A stretch of 64,000 bases of DNA from RUG100 sp050953425 (GCA_050953425.1 JBMNMQ010000007.1:434001-498000); one strand, 5' to 3'. Positions 33,101 through 41,793 are shown, numbered from the stretch's first letter. The notes: generated by a model from the letters alone, not told the origin. A program made the numbers and translations.

Positions 33101-33697
33101 ATTGAAGAATACAGAGAAGTCAGTGAACGCTATGAATTCCTCACCTCGCAGCGCAGCGACATCGAAACGTCGATGACCGAGCTGCGCGGCATGATCCGCG
33201 ACATGGACCGCATCATCCGCCGCAAGTTCAAGGAAAGCTTTGACCAGGTGGTGACAAATTTCGAAGCCGTCTTCCGTGAGCTCTACGGCGGCGGCCACGC
33301 CCGCATCATGCTCAGCGACGAGAACGATCCCTTCGGCTCGGAGATCGAGATCACCGCACAGCCGCCCGGCAAGCAGCTCAAGAACATCAACCTGCTCTCC
33401 GGCGGCGAGAAGACGATGACGGCGATCGCGCTAATGTTTGCGGTGCTGAAGACAAAACCGACGCCGTGCTGCGTGCTCGATGAGGTGGAAGCGGCGCTCG
33501 ACGACAGCAACCTCGATATCTTCGGCAACTACGTGCGCGCGTTCGAGGGCGTCCAGTTCACGCTGATCACGCACCAGAAGACGACGATGGAGCACGCCGA
33601 CGTCATGTACGGCATCACCATGCCGGAGAGCGGCGTCTCCAGAGTGTATTCGCTGCGCATGGACGACGAAGAAACGCCCGCGGCAGCGCACCGCTGA
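30134..33697 (+). CDS. smc: Chromosome segregation ATPase SMC
   Basis: 1187 residues, normal. Walker A GPNGSGKSNICDAIRWVLG near the N-terminus, two long Glu/Gln/Arg-rich coiled coils (about 170-500 and 670-1010), hinge at about 510-660 (IDGVIADLIEVPDGLETAVE), ABC signature LLSGGEKTMTAIALMFAV and Walker B CCVLDEVEAALDDSN. Condenses and organises the chromosome with ScpA/ScpB, which are not in the window. Between rnc and ftsY as in many Firmicutes. Confidence 0.98.
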   Translation: MYFKRLEIHGFKSFADPVTIEFDRGITCIVGPNGSGKSNICDAIRWVLGLKSAKALRGDKMEDVIFAGTASRRPRGMAEVTLVIDNSDGALKIDYNEVAVTRRMYRSGESEYLINNNQCRQRDIRELMMDTGIGVEGYSIIGQGKISDIISNNTDSIREILEETAGIVMYRSRKAESERKLESATANVERVNDIIGEIESRIDGLRESSEKAAEYLQLRDRYRRLGINITLRNIDDFNNRHQLADDDLQTLQQQIAAGEKERQEADRRIGELTDKRAELDRGIDAKRAEQVQLLDEIHALTSRGELDDARLQALTDDDTRLQQEIAEFEEKIRREQENSRSLSARRREWENELKKKQRDLDRRLQGQESEQQALEEARRTLDDHRNRLIELQRDISSRGVEIDSIDNLKETLDKRRAAIASEQSSGAEDSRAAEDLQRQTEEKKAHLQEELTASREARQELLQSAAESRQRENDSRTRMQEQQVELGKLTARRRALEEMEHSYEGYNQAVKFIMKQDLAGIDGVIADLIEVPDGLETAVETALGAAMQNIVCEDDEVAREAVRLLKENRAGRLTFLPAQTIRPRTVQRETGVATAPGFRGYGVDCIKFDEKYRKVMEYLLGGVLIVDSLENALALSRRAGRRYRLVTVDGEVINSSGAITGGRSRRKNAGILGRKAEIQRLAERCRGQEEAQREAAAALNAARAERERLEQQAAEREEEIHGLEHDLFAAENELTALQKTLAGYEEDRRRWSRELGSIAAEEADSRKVTERLRQETEKLQQEAAQLSSDLEQETAAFEERRQQLAAGDQDIVAARLAVSSCESEKAKVDAVADKTEEALRGFEEERDRRRQQLEDQARERQELESARRSNETALRDQKAAQEKKEQELQALRQEKDEVIVRGEEMSLEREELEHTARELADQKAALEIRLTRLDTQLEHARDKLWEEFEMSYAQALDLRDEEFVMSAAVKENRGIKKRLQELGDVNVGAIEEYREVSERYEFLTSQRSDIETSMTELRGMIRDMDRIIRRKFKESFDQVVTNFEAVFRELYGGGHARIMLSDENDPFGSEIEITAQPPGKQLKNINLLSGGEKTMTAIALMFAVLKTKPTPCCVLDEVEAALDDSNLDIFGNYVRAFEGVQFTLITHQKTTMEHADVMYGITMPESGVSRVYSLRMDDEETPAAAHR

Positions 33698-33842
33698 GGA
33701 AAAGGGCGCGGCGCCGCGCGGCATCTCCGCCGAAGCGGGTTTGCCGCATATCCGAAAGGCACTCGGCGCGCATCTGCCGCGTACCCGGCGTACACGGGTT
33801 TTCGCTGCAGGCATATCGACAGGAAAGGATAAGGGGGCAGCA

Positions 33843-34733
33843 ATGCAGGAAGAAAAAAAATCGTTTTTCGGGCGGCTCGGTGAGCGGCTCAGCGAAGCCA
33901 TTATGGGTCACAGCGAGGTCGATGAGGAACTGTTCGAGGAGATGGAGGAGATCCTCATCACTTCGGATCTGGGGATGAACACGACCATGCGCATCATGGA
34001 CCGCATTCGCGAGACGGCCGCCGAGGAGGGCATCCGCAAGGCCGCCACCATCAAGACGATTCTCCAGAAGGTGATGAGCAATATGATGGACAAGGGCGAG
34101 CGGCTGCGGCTCAGTGAAGAGTATCCGCTGGTGATTCTGATGATCGGCATCAACGGCGGCGGCAAGACGACGTCGATCGGCAAGGTCGCCTACCGCTGCC
34201 AGCAGCAGGGCAGGAGCGTCCTGCTGGCGGCCGCGGATACCTTCCGTGCCGCTGCCGGCGAACAGCTGCAGATCTGGGGTGACCGCATCGGTGCCCATGT
34301 CATCCGCCACCAGGAGGGTGCCGACCCCTCGGCGGTGCTCTTTGACGCCTGCCAGTCGGCGCGCTCCCGCGGCACCGATGTGCTGATCTGCGACACCGCA
34401 GGGCGGCTGCAGAACAAGCGCAATCTGATGAACGAACTCGAGAAGATGAACAAGGTCATCGACCGCGAGTTCCCCGAGGCGGCGCGCGAGACACTGCTGG
34501 TGCTGGATGCCACGACCGGCAAAAACGCCGTCTCGCAGGTGAAGGAATTCGGCGAAGTGACCGACCTTACCGGCGTCATCCTCACCAAGCTCGACGGCAC
34601 GGCCAAGGGCGGCATCGCCGTCACCATCGCCGACGAATACAATATGCCGATCAAGTTTGTCGGCGTCGGGGAAAAACTCGAGGATCTGCGGCCCTTTGAT
34701 CCGCAGGAATTCATAGGAGGGATTTTCGCATGA
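33843..34733 (+). CDS. ftsY: Signal recognition particle receptor FtsY
   Basis: 296 residues: a four-helix N domain (FGRLGERLSEAIMG onward) and an NG GTPase domain with P-loop GINGGGKTTSIGK, AADTFRAAAGEQL, CDTAGRLQNKRNLMNEL and TKLDGTAKGG. The acidic membrane-targeting A domain of the E. coli protein is absent, usual in Gram-positives. The frame is open to 33741, but the start at 33843 has AAGGGGGCAGCA directly upstream. Overlaps der by ATGA. Confidence 0.95.
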   Translation: MQEEKKSFFGRLGERLSEAIMGHSEVDEELFEEMEEILITSDLGMNTTMRIMDRIRETAAEEGIRKAATIKTILQKVMSNMMDKGERLRLSEEYPLVILMIGINGGGKTTSIGKVAYRCQQQGRSVLLAAADTFRAAAGEQLQIWGDRIGAHVIRHQEGADPSAVLFDACQSARSRGTDVLICDTAGRLQNKRNLMNELEKMNKVIDREFPEAARETLLVLDATTGKNAVSQVKEFGEVTDLTGVILTKLDGTAKGGIAVTIADEYNMPIKFVGVGEKLEDLRPFDPQEFIGGIFA

Positions 34734-36055
34734 GCAAGCCGGTTGTTGCCGTCGTGGGACGGCCGAACGTCGGCAAGTCGACGCTGTTCAACCGTCTCAT
34801 CGGCCGCCGCCTGGCGATCGTCGAGGATACGCCCGGGGTGACGCGGGACCGTATCTATGCCGAAGCCGACTGGAGCGGCCGCGAGTTTGCCGTGCTCGAC
34901 ACCGGCGGCATCGAGCCGGCGAGCACCGAGCCGATCCCGTCGCGGATGCGCGAGCAGGCGCAGACGGCCATGGAAACGGCCGACGTCGTTCTCTTTCTCG
35001 TCGACGGCCGCGAAGGCCTGACGGCCGCCGACCGCGAGGTCGCGGAGATGCTGCGCCGCCGGGCGGAGCGGGTGATCCTCGTGGTCAACAAAGTCGACAA
35101 GAACGAACTGCCCGATCATTTTTACGATTTTTACGAGCTGGGTCTCGGTGAGCCGGTGCCGGTTTCGGCGGCCAATATGATGGGTCTCGGCGACCTGCTC
35201 GATCTCGTCGTCGCGCACTTTCCCGGCGGCGATGCCGAAAAGGACGAGGACCGCGTCGCCGTCGCCGTCATCGGCCGGCCCAACGTCGGCAAATCCTCGC
35301 TGATCAACGAGCTGCTCGGCGAAGAGCGCGTCATCGTCTCCGACATCGCCGGCACCACCCGCGATGCCATCGACACGCCGCTGGAATGGGAGGGCAGCCG
35401 CTTTACGCTGATCGACACCGCCGGCATCCGCCGCAGCAGCCGCGTCCACGAAAACGTCGAGCACTACAGCGTCGTGCGCGCGATTGCGGCGATCGAGCGC
35501 AGCGACGTCTGTCTGGTGATGATCGACGGCTCCGAGGGCCTGACCGAGCAGGACAAGAAGATCGCCGGCCTCGCCCACGAAGCCGGCAAGGGCATCGTCC
35601 TGGTGGTCAACAAGTGGGATCTGGTCAAAAAGGAGACCGGCACGATGCAGGAGTTCCGCCGCCGCCTCGCCCGCGAGATGGGCTTTCTCTCCTATGCACC
35701 GTCGATCTTCATTTCCGTGCAGCAGCATCAGCGCGTGGAGCAGGTGCTGGGGATGGCGCAGGTCGTCGCCGAGAACCGCGCTCTGCGCGTGCCGACCGGC
35801 CGTCTCAACAGCCTCATCGCCGACGCCGTGATGATGAAGCAGCCGCCGGCCGACAAGGGGCGCCGGCTGAAGATCTACTACGCAGCGCAGATCGGCGTCA
35901 AGCCGCCGCTGTTTTCCTTTCAGGTCAACGCCCGGCGGCTGATGCATTTTTCCTACGCGCGCTATCTGGAGAATCGAATCCGCGACGCCTTCGGCTTTGA
36001 GGGCACGTCGATCAAATTCGTCTTCCGCGAGAAGGGAGAGAAGAAACATGGCTGA
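34730..36055 (+). CDS. der: Ribosome-associated GTPase Der (EngA)
   Basis: 441 residues, two tandem GTPase domains: GRPNVGKSTLFNRLIGRR with NKVDKNE in the first and GRPNVGKSSLINELLG with NKWDLVK in the second, then a KH-like C-terminal domain. Required for 50S maturation. Overlaps ftsY by 4 bases and plsY by 8. Confidence 0.97.
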   Translation: MSKPVVAVVGRPNVGKSTLFNRLIGRRLAIVEDTPGVTRDRIYAEADWSGREFAVLDTGGIEPASTEPIPSRMREQAQTAMETADVVLFLVDGREGLTAADREVAEMLRRRAERVILVVNKVDKNELPDHFYDFYELGLGEPVPVSAANMMGLGDLLDLVVAHFPGGDAEKDEDRVAVAVIGRPNVGKSSLINELLGEERVIVSDIAGTTRDAIDTPLEWEGSRFTLIDTAGIRRSSRVHENVEHYSVVRAIAAIERSDVCLVMIDGSEGLTEQDKKIAGLAHEAGKGIVLVVNKWDLVKKETGTMQEFRRRLAREMGFLSYAPSIFISVQQHQRVEQVLGMAQVVAENRALRVPTGRLNSLIADAVMMKQPPADKGRRLKIYYAAQIGVKPPLFSFQVNARRLMHFSYARYLENRIRDAFGFEGTSIKFVFREKGEKKHG

Positions 36056-36779
36056 GCTGATCATGCGGCTGGCCGGCGACGGGCTCGAAGCGCTCGTGCA
36101 GCCGGCTTTCTGGAGCTGCGGCAGTGAAGTTTGTCCGCTGGCGCGGGCGGCAGGCAGTCTGGGGACGGGCGCGGCGCTGCTGCTGGCGGCAGCCGTTCTC
36201 ATCGCCGCTTATCTGCTCGGCAATATTTCGCCGGCGACACTGATCGCCCGCGCCCGCGGCATCGACATCAAGACGGCCGGCAGCGGCAACGCCGGCACCA
36301 CCAACGCGGCCCGCGTGCTGGGCGGCAGGGCGGCCGTCGCGACGCTGGTGATCGACATCGGCAAGGGGGCGCTGGCGGTTCTCCTCGGACGCCTGCTCGG
36401 CGGAGAACTGCTGGCGATGGCGGCCGTGCTGCCGGTGATGCTGGGACATATCTGGCCGGTTTTTCTCCGCTTTCGCGGCGGCAAGGGCGTGGCGACAGCC
36501 TTCGGCGCGCTGGTCATGCTCTGCCCGGCCGTCGGTCTGGGAGATCTCGCTCTCGTCGCGATCGGACTGCTGATCAGCCGCCGCATGTCGGTCGGTTCGC
36601 TGGTCGGCTGTGCGGCCAACCCGATTCTGGCCTGGATCTTTCTGCCGCACTTTACCATTGACGCGCTGCTGATGTCGCTGATCGTGCTCGGCAAGCACAG
36701 CGCCAACATCCGCCGCCTGGTTCGCGGCGAGGAGCCGCCGTTCCGACTCGGCGGACACAGGGAATCGAACAAGGAGTAA
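36048..36779 (+). CDS. plsY: Glycerol-3-phosphate acyltransferase PlsY
   Basis: 243 residues with five or six membrane segments. Uses acyl-phosphate from PlsX to acylate glycerol 3-phosphate. Motifs SGNAGTTNAARVLG (after YLLGNISPATLIA), GHIWPVFLRFRGGKGVAT and the C-terminal LGKHSANIRRLVRGEE. The first ~45 residues (ending GSLGTGAAL) extend beyond the usual PlsY start; the ATG at 36048 has AAGGGAGAG upstream. gpsA follows after 4 bases. Confidence 0.93.
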   Translation: MAELIMRLAGDGLEALVQPAFWSCGSEVCPLARAAGSLGTGAALLLAAAVLIAAYLLGNISPATLIARARGIDIKTAGSGNAGTTNAARVLGGRAAVATLVIDIGKGALAVLLGRLLGGELLAMAAVLPVMLGHIWPVFLRFRGGKGVATAFGALVMLCPAVGLGDLALVAIGLLISRRMSVGSLVGCAANPILAWIFLPHFTIDALLMSLIVLGKHSANIRRLVRGEEPPFRLGGHRESNKE

Positions 36780-36783
36780 TACT

Positions 36784-37779
36784 ATGAGAACAATCGGAAT
36801 CATCGGTGCGGGCAGCTGGGGCACCGCGCTGGCCGTGACCCTCGGTCACAAGGGGCATAGTGTCCGCATCTGGGATCTCGACGCGGAACATCTGGCCGAT
36901 CTGGCGGCACACAGAGAAAACCGCCGCTATCTGCCGGGCATTGCGCTGCCGGCGCAGGTGGAGACGGCGGATTCCGTCGCAGCGGCGCTCGACGGGGCCG
37001 ACATCGCCCTCTTTTCCGCGCCCGCGCAGCATTTCCGCAGCGCCTTTGCCTCGGCGCAGCCATACCTGCGCGAGTCGATGACGGTGGTCAATGTCGCCAA
37101 GGGCATCGAGCAGAAGACGCTGAAGAGGATGTCGGAAATCGCCTATGAAATCCGTCCCGACGTCAAGTATGTCGTGCTCTCCGGCCCCTCGCATGCCGAG
37201 GAAGTGGGACAGCTGATGCCGACGACGGTGGCGGTCGGCAGCCGCGACCGGGCGCTGGCCGAATACATGCAGGACGTATTTATCACCGACCGCTTCCGCG
37301 TCTATACCTGCGACGATGTGACCGGCATGGAACTCGGCGGCGCCCTCAAGAACATCATCGCTCTCGGCACCGGTATTTCCGACGGCATGGGCTTCGGCGA
37401 CAATGCCAAGGCGGCGCTGATGACGCGCGGTCTGGCCGAAATCGCCCGGCTGGGCATCGCCCTCGGCGCCGAACCGGCCACTTTTTCCGGCCTCACCGGC
37501 GTCGGCGATCTGATCGTCACCTGCACCAGCATGCATTCCCGCAACCGCCGCTGCGGCATTCTCATCGGCAAAGGCGCGGCGCCCGGGGAGGCGGTGGACG
37601 AAGTGGGCATGGTCGTCGAGGGCATGTACACCTGTGATGCTGCCTGGGAGCTGGCGCGCCGGGTCGGTGTCGAAATGCCGATCACCGAACAGATCTACCG
37701 CGTCATCCACGGGCAGACCGATGCCCGCACGGCGCTGCAGCGGCTGATGGGGAGAGACCGCCGTCATGAACGGGACTGA
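36784..37779 (+). CDS. gpsA: NAD(P)H-dependent glycerol-3-phosphate dehydrogenase
   Basis: 331 residues. Makes sn-glycerol 3-phosphate from dihydroxyacetone phosphate, the substrate of PlsY. Rossmann motif GIIGAGSWGTALAVTLG, VLSGPSHAEEVGQ, GGALKNIIALGTGISDG with the catalytic Lys, and GDLIVTCTSMHSRNRR. Overlaps miaB by 14 bases. Confidence 0.97.
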   Translation: MRTIGIIGAGSWGTALAVTLGHKGHSVRIWDLDAEHLADLAAHRENRRYLPGIALPAQVETADSVAAALDGADIALFSAPAQHFRSAFASAQPYLRESMTVVNVAKGIEQKTLKRMSEIAYEIRPDVKYVVLSGPSHAEEVGQLMPTTVAVGSRDRALAEYMQDVFITDRFRVYTCDDVTGMELGGALKNIIALGTGISDGMGFGDNAKAALMTRGLAEIARLGIALGAEPATFSGLTGVGDLIVTCTSMHSRNRRCGILIGKGAAPGEAVDEVGMVVEGMYTCDAAWELARRVGVEMPITEQIYRVIHGQTDARTALQRLMGRDRRHERD

Positions 37780-39280
37780 GACGTATTATATTCAGACTTT
37801 CGGCTGTCAGATGAACGAGCGCGATTCGGAGACGCTGGCCGGCATGCTCGAACAGATGGGCTACCGGGCGGCCGCCTCGAGGGAGGCGGCCGATGTTGTC
37901 GTGCTCAATACCTGCAGCGTGCGCGAGCATGCCGACGAACGCTTTTTCGGCACCCTCGGCCAGCTGAAAAAGCGCCGTCTGTCCGATCCCGGCATGACCG
38001 TCTGTCTCTGCGGCTGCATGATGCAGCAGCCGCGCATTGTCGAACGCGTGCGCAGCCGCTTTCCCTGGGTCGATCTGGTCTTCGGCACCCACAACCTGCA
38101 CCGTTTTCCGGTGCTCCTGCAGGAAACGCTGGCGGCACGCCGGGCGGCGTCTGCGGCAGACGGGGAAGCGCCGGCGTCGAGTCGGAACGTGACCGCCGCA
38201 GACGGGGCAGCGCCGGCTGTATGCCGGAACGCATCAGCGGCACGACCCGGCAGGGCCGCGGAGCGGGAGCCGTTGGTCGAAGTCTGGGAGGAAAACGGCG
38301 AGCCGGTCGAACAGCTGCCGTCGCGGCGCCGCTACCGGCACAAGGCCTTTGTCAACATCATGCAGGGCTGCAACAATTTCTGCACCTACTGCATCGTTCC
38401 CTATACACGGGGGCGCGAGCGCAGCCGCACGCCGGCGGCGATTCTCGAGGAGGTCCGCGCTCTGGCCGCGGACGGCGTCCGCGAGGTGACGCTGCTGGGG
38501 CAGAATGTCAATTCCTATCGCGGCGAAGGCGGCGTCGATTTTGCCGCCCTGGTGCATCGCATCGATGCCGTCGACGGCATCGAGCGCATCCGCTTCATGA
38601 CCTCGCACCCGAAGGACCTCTCCGACGATCTGATCGCGGCCTTCGGCAGCAGCCGCGCCCTCTGCGGCCATATCCACCTGCCGGTGCAGGCCGGCAGCGA
38701 CCGCGTGCTGCGGCGCATGAACCGGCGCTACACGGCGGCCGCCTATCTTGATCTGGTGCGGCGTCTGCGGGCCGTGCGGCCGCAGATCACGCTGACAACG
38801 GATCTGATCGTCGGGTTTCCCGGCGAGAGCGAGGAGGATTTTCAGGCCACTCTCGATCTCTGCGAGACCGTGCGCTTTGATTCAGCCTTTACCTTCCTCT
38901 ATTCCCCGCGCCCCGGCACGCCGGCGGCCGAGTATGCGGAGCAGGTACCGGAGGAGGTCAAGCACGAGCGCTTCGGCCGTCTCGTGGAGACGGTCAACCG
39001 CTGCGCCGCCGAGCACAATGCGCGCTGCGTCGGCCGCACGCTCGAGGTGCTGGTAGACGGGCCGGCCGAGCGCGGCGTGCTGATGCAGAGCGGCCGCAGC
39101 GACGGCTTCAAGCTGGTCAATTTTCACAGCACCGAGGAGCTGACCGGCCGCATTGTACCGGTGCGCATCACCGAGGGACGGACCTTCAGTCTCTACGGAG
39201 AAGTGCTCCGCGATATGTGCCGCGACGGTGCGAAAAACGAGGGCGGGCCGGGATTCGGAGCGCACTCGAAAAACGGCTGA
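37766..39280 (+). CDS. miaB: tRNA-2-methylthio-N6-dimethylallyladenosine synthase
   Basis: 504 residues; usual about 440-480. N-terminal MTTase domain with three cluster Cys (TFGCQMNERDS, NTCSVREHADE, LCGCMMQQPR), radical SAM domain with CNNFCTYCIVPYTRGRERSR, and a C-terminal TRAM domain (about 430-490). Between MTTase and radical SAM domains (residues about 130-165) lies an Ala-rich insert with two 14-residue repeats. The last 311 bases are duplicated beyond the insertion sequence at 41330. The gene itself is intact. Confidence 0.95.
   Translation: MNGTETYYIQTFGCQMNERDSETLAGMLEQMGYRAAASREAADVVVLNTCSVREHADERFFGTLGQLKKRRLSDPGMTVCLCGCMMQQPRIVERVRSRFPWVDLVFGTHNLHRFPVLLQETLAARRAASAADGEAPASSRNVTAADGAAPAVCRNASAARPGRAAEREPLVEVWEENGEPVEQLPSRRRYRHKAFVNIMQGCNNFCTYCIVPYTRGRERSRTPAAILEEVRALAADGVREVTLLGQNVNSYRGEGGVDFAALVHRIDAVDGIERIRFMTSHPKDLSDDLIAAFGSSRALCGHIHLPVQAGSDRVLRRMNRRYTAAAYLDLVRRLRAVRPQITLTTDLIVGFPGESEEDFQATLDLCETVRFDSAFTFLYSPRPGTPAAEYAEQVPEEVKHERFGRLVETVNRCAAEHNARCVGRTLEVLVDGPAERGVLMQSGRSDGFKLVNFHSTEELTGRIVPVRITEGRTFSLYGEVLRDMCRDGAKNEGGPGFGAHSKNG
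38153..38236. repeat. Two in-frame 42-bp repeats in miaB
   Basis: Encode AADGEAPASSRNVT and AADGAAPAVCRNAS in the linker between the MTTase and radical SAM domains. Confidence 0.85.
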
Positions 39281-39391
39281 AAATGGGGAATTGAAAGGCC
39301 TGAAACCGGTGCCGCTGTGCGCCCGGCGGCAATTGTCAGAAATTTCCCAATCTGTGAAAAAGGTTGTATTTTCTTCATACCTCTATATAAT
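38970..39391. repeat. 422-bp direct repeat, left copy (long target-site duplication)
   Basis: Identical to 41330-41751 except two T/C differences (39190/41550 and 39216/41576). Holds the 3' end of miaB and the ech promoter. It ends exactly at the last base of the -10 box TATAAT. Immediately abuts the insertion sequence. Confidence 0.95.
39364..39391 (+). promoter_or_regulatory. Duplicated ech promoter pointing into the insertion sequence
   Basis: TTGTAT, 16-bp spacer, TATAAT, identical to 41724-41751. Transcripts from it would enter the element antisense to the transposase and meet the hairpin at 39417-39461. Confidence 0.65.
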
Positions 39392-39416
39392 CCTGTCTTT
39401 TACAGTTTGCGTTATC

Positions 39417-39461
39417 AAAAAAGCGCCGAGACGTTCGTATGACTGCGTTTCAGCGCTTTTT
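39417..39461. terminator. Bidirectional terminator-like hairpin at the left end of the IS
   Basis: A-run plus AAGCGCCGAGACG pairs with CGTTTCAGCGCTT plus T-run, about 12-nt loop. It ends the transposase message on the minus strand and can block transcription entering from miaB or the duplicated promoter. Confidence 0.7.
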
Positions 39462-39487
39462 GCATTGGTCGAAAATGTAGTATTTTT

Positions 39488-41194
39488 TCAGTTTTTCGTC
39501 TGCCGGATAATTTTTTTCATTGTTTTGTTCGAAATGAACTGCTTGTCGGTACGGAAGTCGAATACTTTGTGCAGGTCATCGGTAAACTTCCTTCTGGTGT
39601 AGCACGGAGCATAGCCAATGCCCTTCACCTTGTAAAACATCATGTCTTTTAATCCTTTGGTGATTTCGGAGACCGTGTACTTGTCATCCAGTTTCTTCTC
39701 CAGCGTGCGATATACAAGGAGTGCAAGAAAACATGTGAAAAAGTGTGCCTTGATATGTGCATCCGTCTGCACATATGCAGGGCGTGATTTAAAATCATTT
39801 TTCATGATCCGGAAGGATTCTTCAATTTCCCAGCGCCGTTTGTTGATCTTTAAGATCTCGGAGGCATCGTCCTCGAGGGTCGTACAGACCGCATAAAAGC
39901 CGTCATACCGCTCTTCGTCTTTCACTTTTTCCTCGTTGAGGTAACGTTTTTCCTGCTCTGCGATTTCACCGTCCACTGTGAATGAGAGCTGCTCGATAAA
40001 GCGTTTCGGGCTGTTCTGGTTTTTCGTTTCTTTCCCGCGGTCGATCATCTTCTCCGCACGCTCAACCTGTCGATTACGGATCTCCCGCTGATAATTTTTG
40101 TACTTGGGAGAGTAGGTAACGATCATGCGCTGTTCAAATCCGTTTTCGTGAATCCAGCGCTCTTTGTAGAAGACGTGGTCCTGATATATTGTTTCATCAA
40201 TCTTTGAAAGGTTGTATGTTTCCGTGCCGTCGCCGAGAGACCAGCCTTCCGGATCGAGAGCCCATTCTCTGAGGTGGGATTTCAGAATCTTAAGGGATTG
40301 CGTAACAACAAACGAACGGTTTTCACGATCATTAAAGCGCCGATTTGCTGCGCTGGCAAGACCGGCATCCGTGCAGATGACGAACTTTGACAGATCATAG
40401 TCCTTGAGGATTCGCTTTTCCAGGGGAATGAGGGACGGCTGTTCGCTTTCGTTCCCCGGAAAGACCGTGAAGGCAAGCGGAAATCCGTCTCCGTCAAGGA
40501 ACAGGCCCATTTTCACAATCGGGTTGGGCCGATGTTCTTTACTCTTCCCGTATTTGCGCATCCCTTTTTCCTGCTCGATCTCGAAGAAGTAGGTGGTGCA
40601 GTCGTAGTAAAGCACGGAGGTGTTTCTGCAATGCCCGTGCTTCTCATACAAAAGGGACTGTATCCGGTCCGATTCTGCGTCCAGCACATCAAGTGACCGG
40701 TAAAGATCCTGCTCCTGATAGGAGGGTTTCTCCAACAGCCCCTGCAGATAGCGGTGACTGGCGCGTTTTGAGGAAGGCGATAAAACGCGCGCGTAGATCA
40801 GACCAGAAAGAATATCAGACAGGTTATATTTTAAGCGATATTTTTTGCTGACGCTGCGGCAGATTTCGTCAAGACCGAGTTCGTGATAGATCTTCTGAAG
40901 ATACAGATATCCGCCCTGATAAACGTGCTGCTCGTTGATCGCCAGCTGTTTGCCCTCTGAGAGTTCAAACGGAACTTCCAGCTGTTCCTTTTTCTCGGCG
41001 GCCGTGTAGATCTTTGCCTGTTCTCGCGCCCAGGCGAGCACCTTTTCCCGGTCATTGTCGTGTTCCGGAAGCAGGCTTGCCATGGTTCCCAGTTTCTTGA
41101 AGATCTTCGAAGTGCTCTTCCCGTTCTCATTGCGGTAAGCTTTTGTGATGTAGACCTGTTCTGCGTTCTTGGATCGTGATAATGTAACTCTCAT
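39488..41194 (-). CDS. IS1634-family transposase
   Basis: 568 residues, uninterrupted. DDE transposase of the IS4-like group: N-terminal SRSKNAEQVYITKAYR, VLYYDCTTYFFEIEQE (first Asp region), VICTDAGLASAANRRFN (second Asp), and the C-terminal RRWEIEESFRIMKNDF (Glu region, the Y-R-E type signature), then RPAYVQTDAHIKAHF. Ribosome binding site GGAGGGAC six bases before the ATG and an extended -10 (TGGTATAAT) just upstream. Appears intact and possibly active. Confidence 0.93.
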   Translation of the reverse strand: MRVTLSRSKNAEQVYITKAYRNENGKSTSKIFKKLGTMASLLPEHDNDREKVLAWAREQAKIYTAAEKKEQLEVPFELSEGKQLAINEQHVYQGGYLYLQKIYHELGLDEICRSVSKKYRLKYNLSDILSGLIYARVLSPSSKRASHRYLQGLLEKPSYQEQDLYRSLDVLDAESDRIQSLLYEKHGHCRNTSVLYYDCTTYFFEIEQEKGMRKYGKSKEHRPNPIVKMGLFLDGDGFPLAFTVFPGNESEQPSLIPLEKRILKDYDLSKFVICTDAGLASAANRRFNDRENRSFVVTQSLKILKSHLREWALDPEGWSLGDGTETYNLSKIDETIYQDHVFYKERWIHENGFEQRMIVTYSPKYKNYQREIRNRQVERAEKMIDRGKETKNQNSPKRFIEQLSFTVDGEIAEQEKRYLNEEKVKDEERYDGFYAVCTTLEDDASEILKINKRRWEIEESFRIMKNDFKSRPAYVQTDAHIKAHFFTCFLALLVYRTLEKKLDDKYTVSEITKGLKDMMFYKVKGIGYAPCYTRRKFTDDLHKVFDFRTDKQFISNKTMKKIIRQTKN

Positions 41195-41329
41195 GATTTT
41201 GTCCCTCCAGTACTATTATACCAGAAATGCGACAAAAATGCTACAATTAATTCAATAAAATTTGACAAAAAAACAAGGCCATTGCAAGGCTTTCAGCGAT
41301 TTTGATCATCTCAAACTGTCAAACTCCCG

Positions 41330-41640
41330 GCTTCGGCCGTCTCGTGGAGACGGTCAACCGCTGCGCCGCCGAGCACAATGCGCGCTGCGTCGGCCGCACG
41401 CTCGAGGTGCTGGTAGACGGGCCGGCCGAGCGCGGCGTGCTGATGCAGAGCGGCCGCAGCGACGGCTTCAAGCTGGTCAATTTTCACAGCACCGAGGAGC
41501 TGACCGGCCGCATTGTACCGGTGCGCATCACCGAGGGACGGACCTTCAGCCTCTACGGAGAAGTGCTCCGCGATACGTGCCGCGACGGTGCGAAAAACGA
41601 GGGCGGGCCGGGATTCGGAGCGCACTCGAAAAACGGCTGA
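41330..41640 (+). pseudogene. Duplicated 3' fragment of miaB
   Basis: Copy of the last 311 bases of miaB including its stop, without start or ribosome binding site. Encodes the TRAM-domain region only, with one Met-to-Thr change relative to the intact gene. A product of the long target-site duplication. Confidence 0.92.
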
Positions 41641-41723
41641 AAATGGGGAATTGAAAGGCCTGAAACCGGTGCCGCTGTGCGCCCGGCGGCAATTGTCAGA
41701 AATTTCCCAATCTGTGAAAAAGG

Positions 41724-41751
41724 TTGTATTTTCTTCATACCTCTATATAAT
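41724..41751 (+). promoter_or_regulatory. Promoter of the ech operon
   Basis: TTGTAT, 16-bp spacer, TATAAT. Leader of about 36 nt to the AGGAGG site before echA. Confidence 0.75.
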
Positions 41752-41793
41752 ATTATTGTGTCATACATTACTTCATCGTTTTAGGAGGATTAA

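Larger units (their letters stand above)
39392..41329 (-). mobile_element. IS1634-family insertion sequence, 1938 bp
   Basis: Bounded on both sides by the 422-bp direct repeat. The ends form imperfect inverted repeats: left CCTGTCTTTTACAGTTTG, right (reverse complement) CGGGAGTTTGACAGTTTG, 13 of 18 identical, followed by ATCAAAA on both sides. One transposase gene on the minus strand. Its composition is clearly more AT-rich than the neighbours, consistent with acquisition. Confidence 0.88.
41330..41751. repeat. 422-bp direct repeat, right copy
   Basis: Second copy of 38970-39391. Provides the native upstream region of the ech operon. Confidence 0.95.

Noticed and set aside
38970..41751. Two separate mobile element copies or a composite transposon
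   Set aside because: The 422-bp repeats hold miaB and promoter sequence and lie outside the element's inverted ends, so they are duplicated target and not element sequence.
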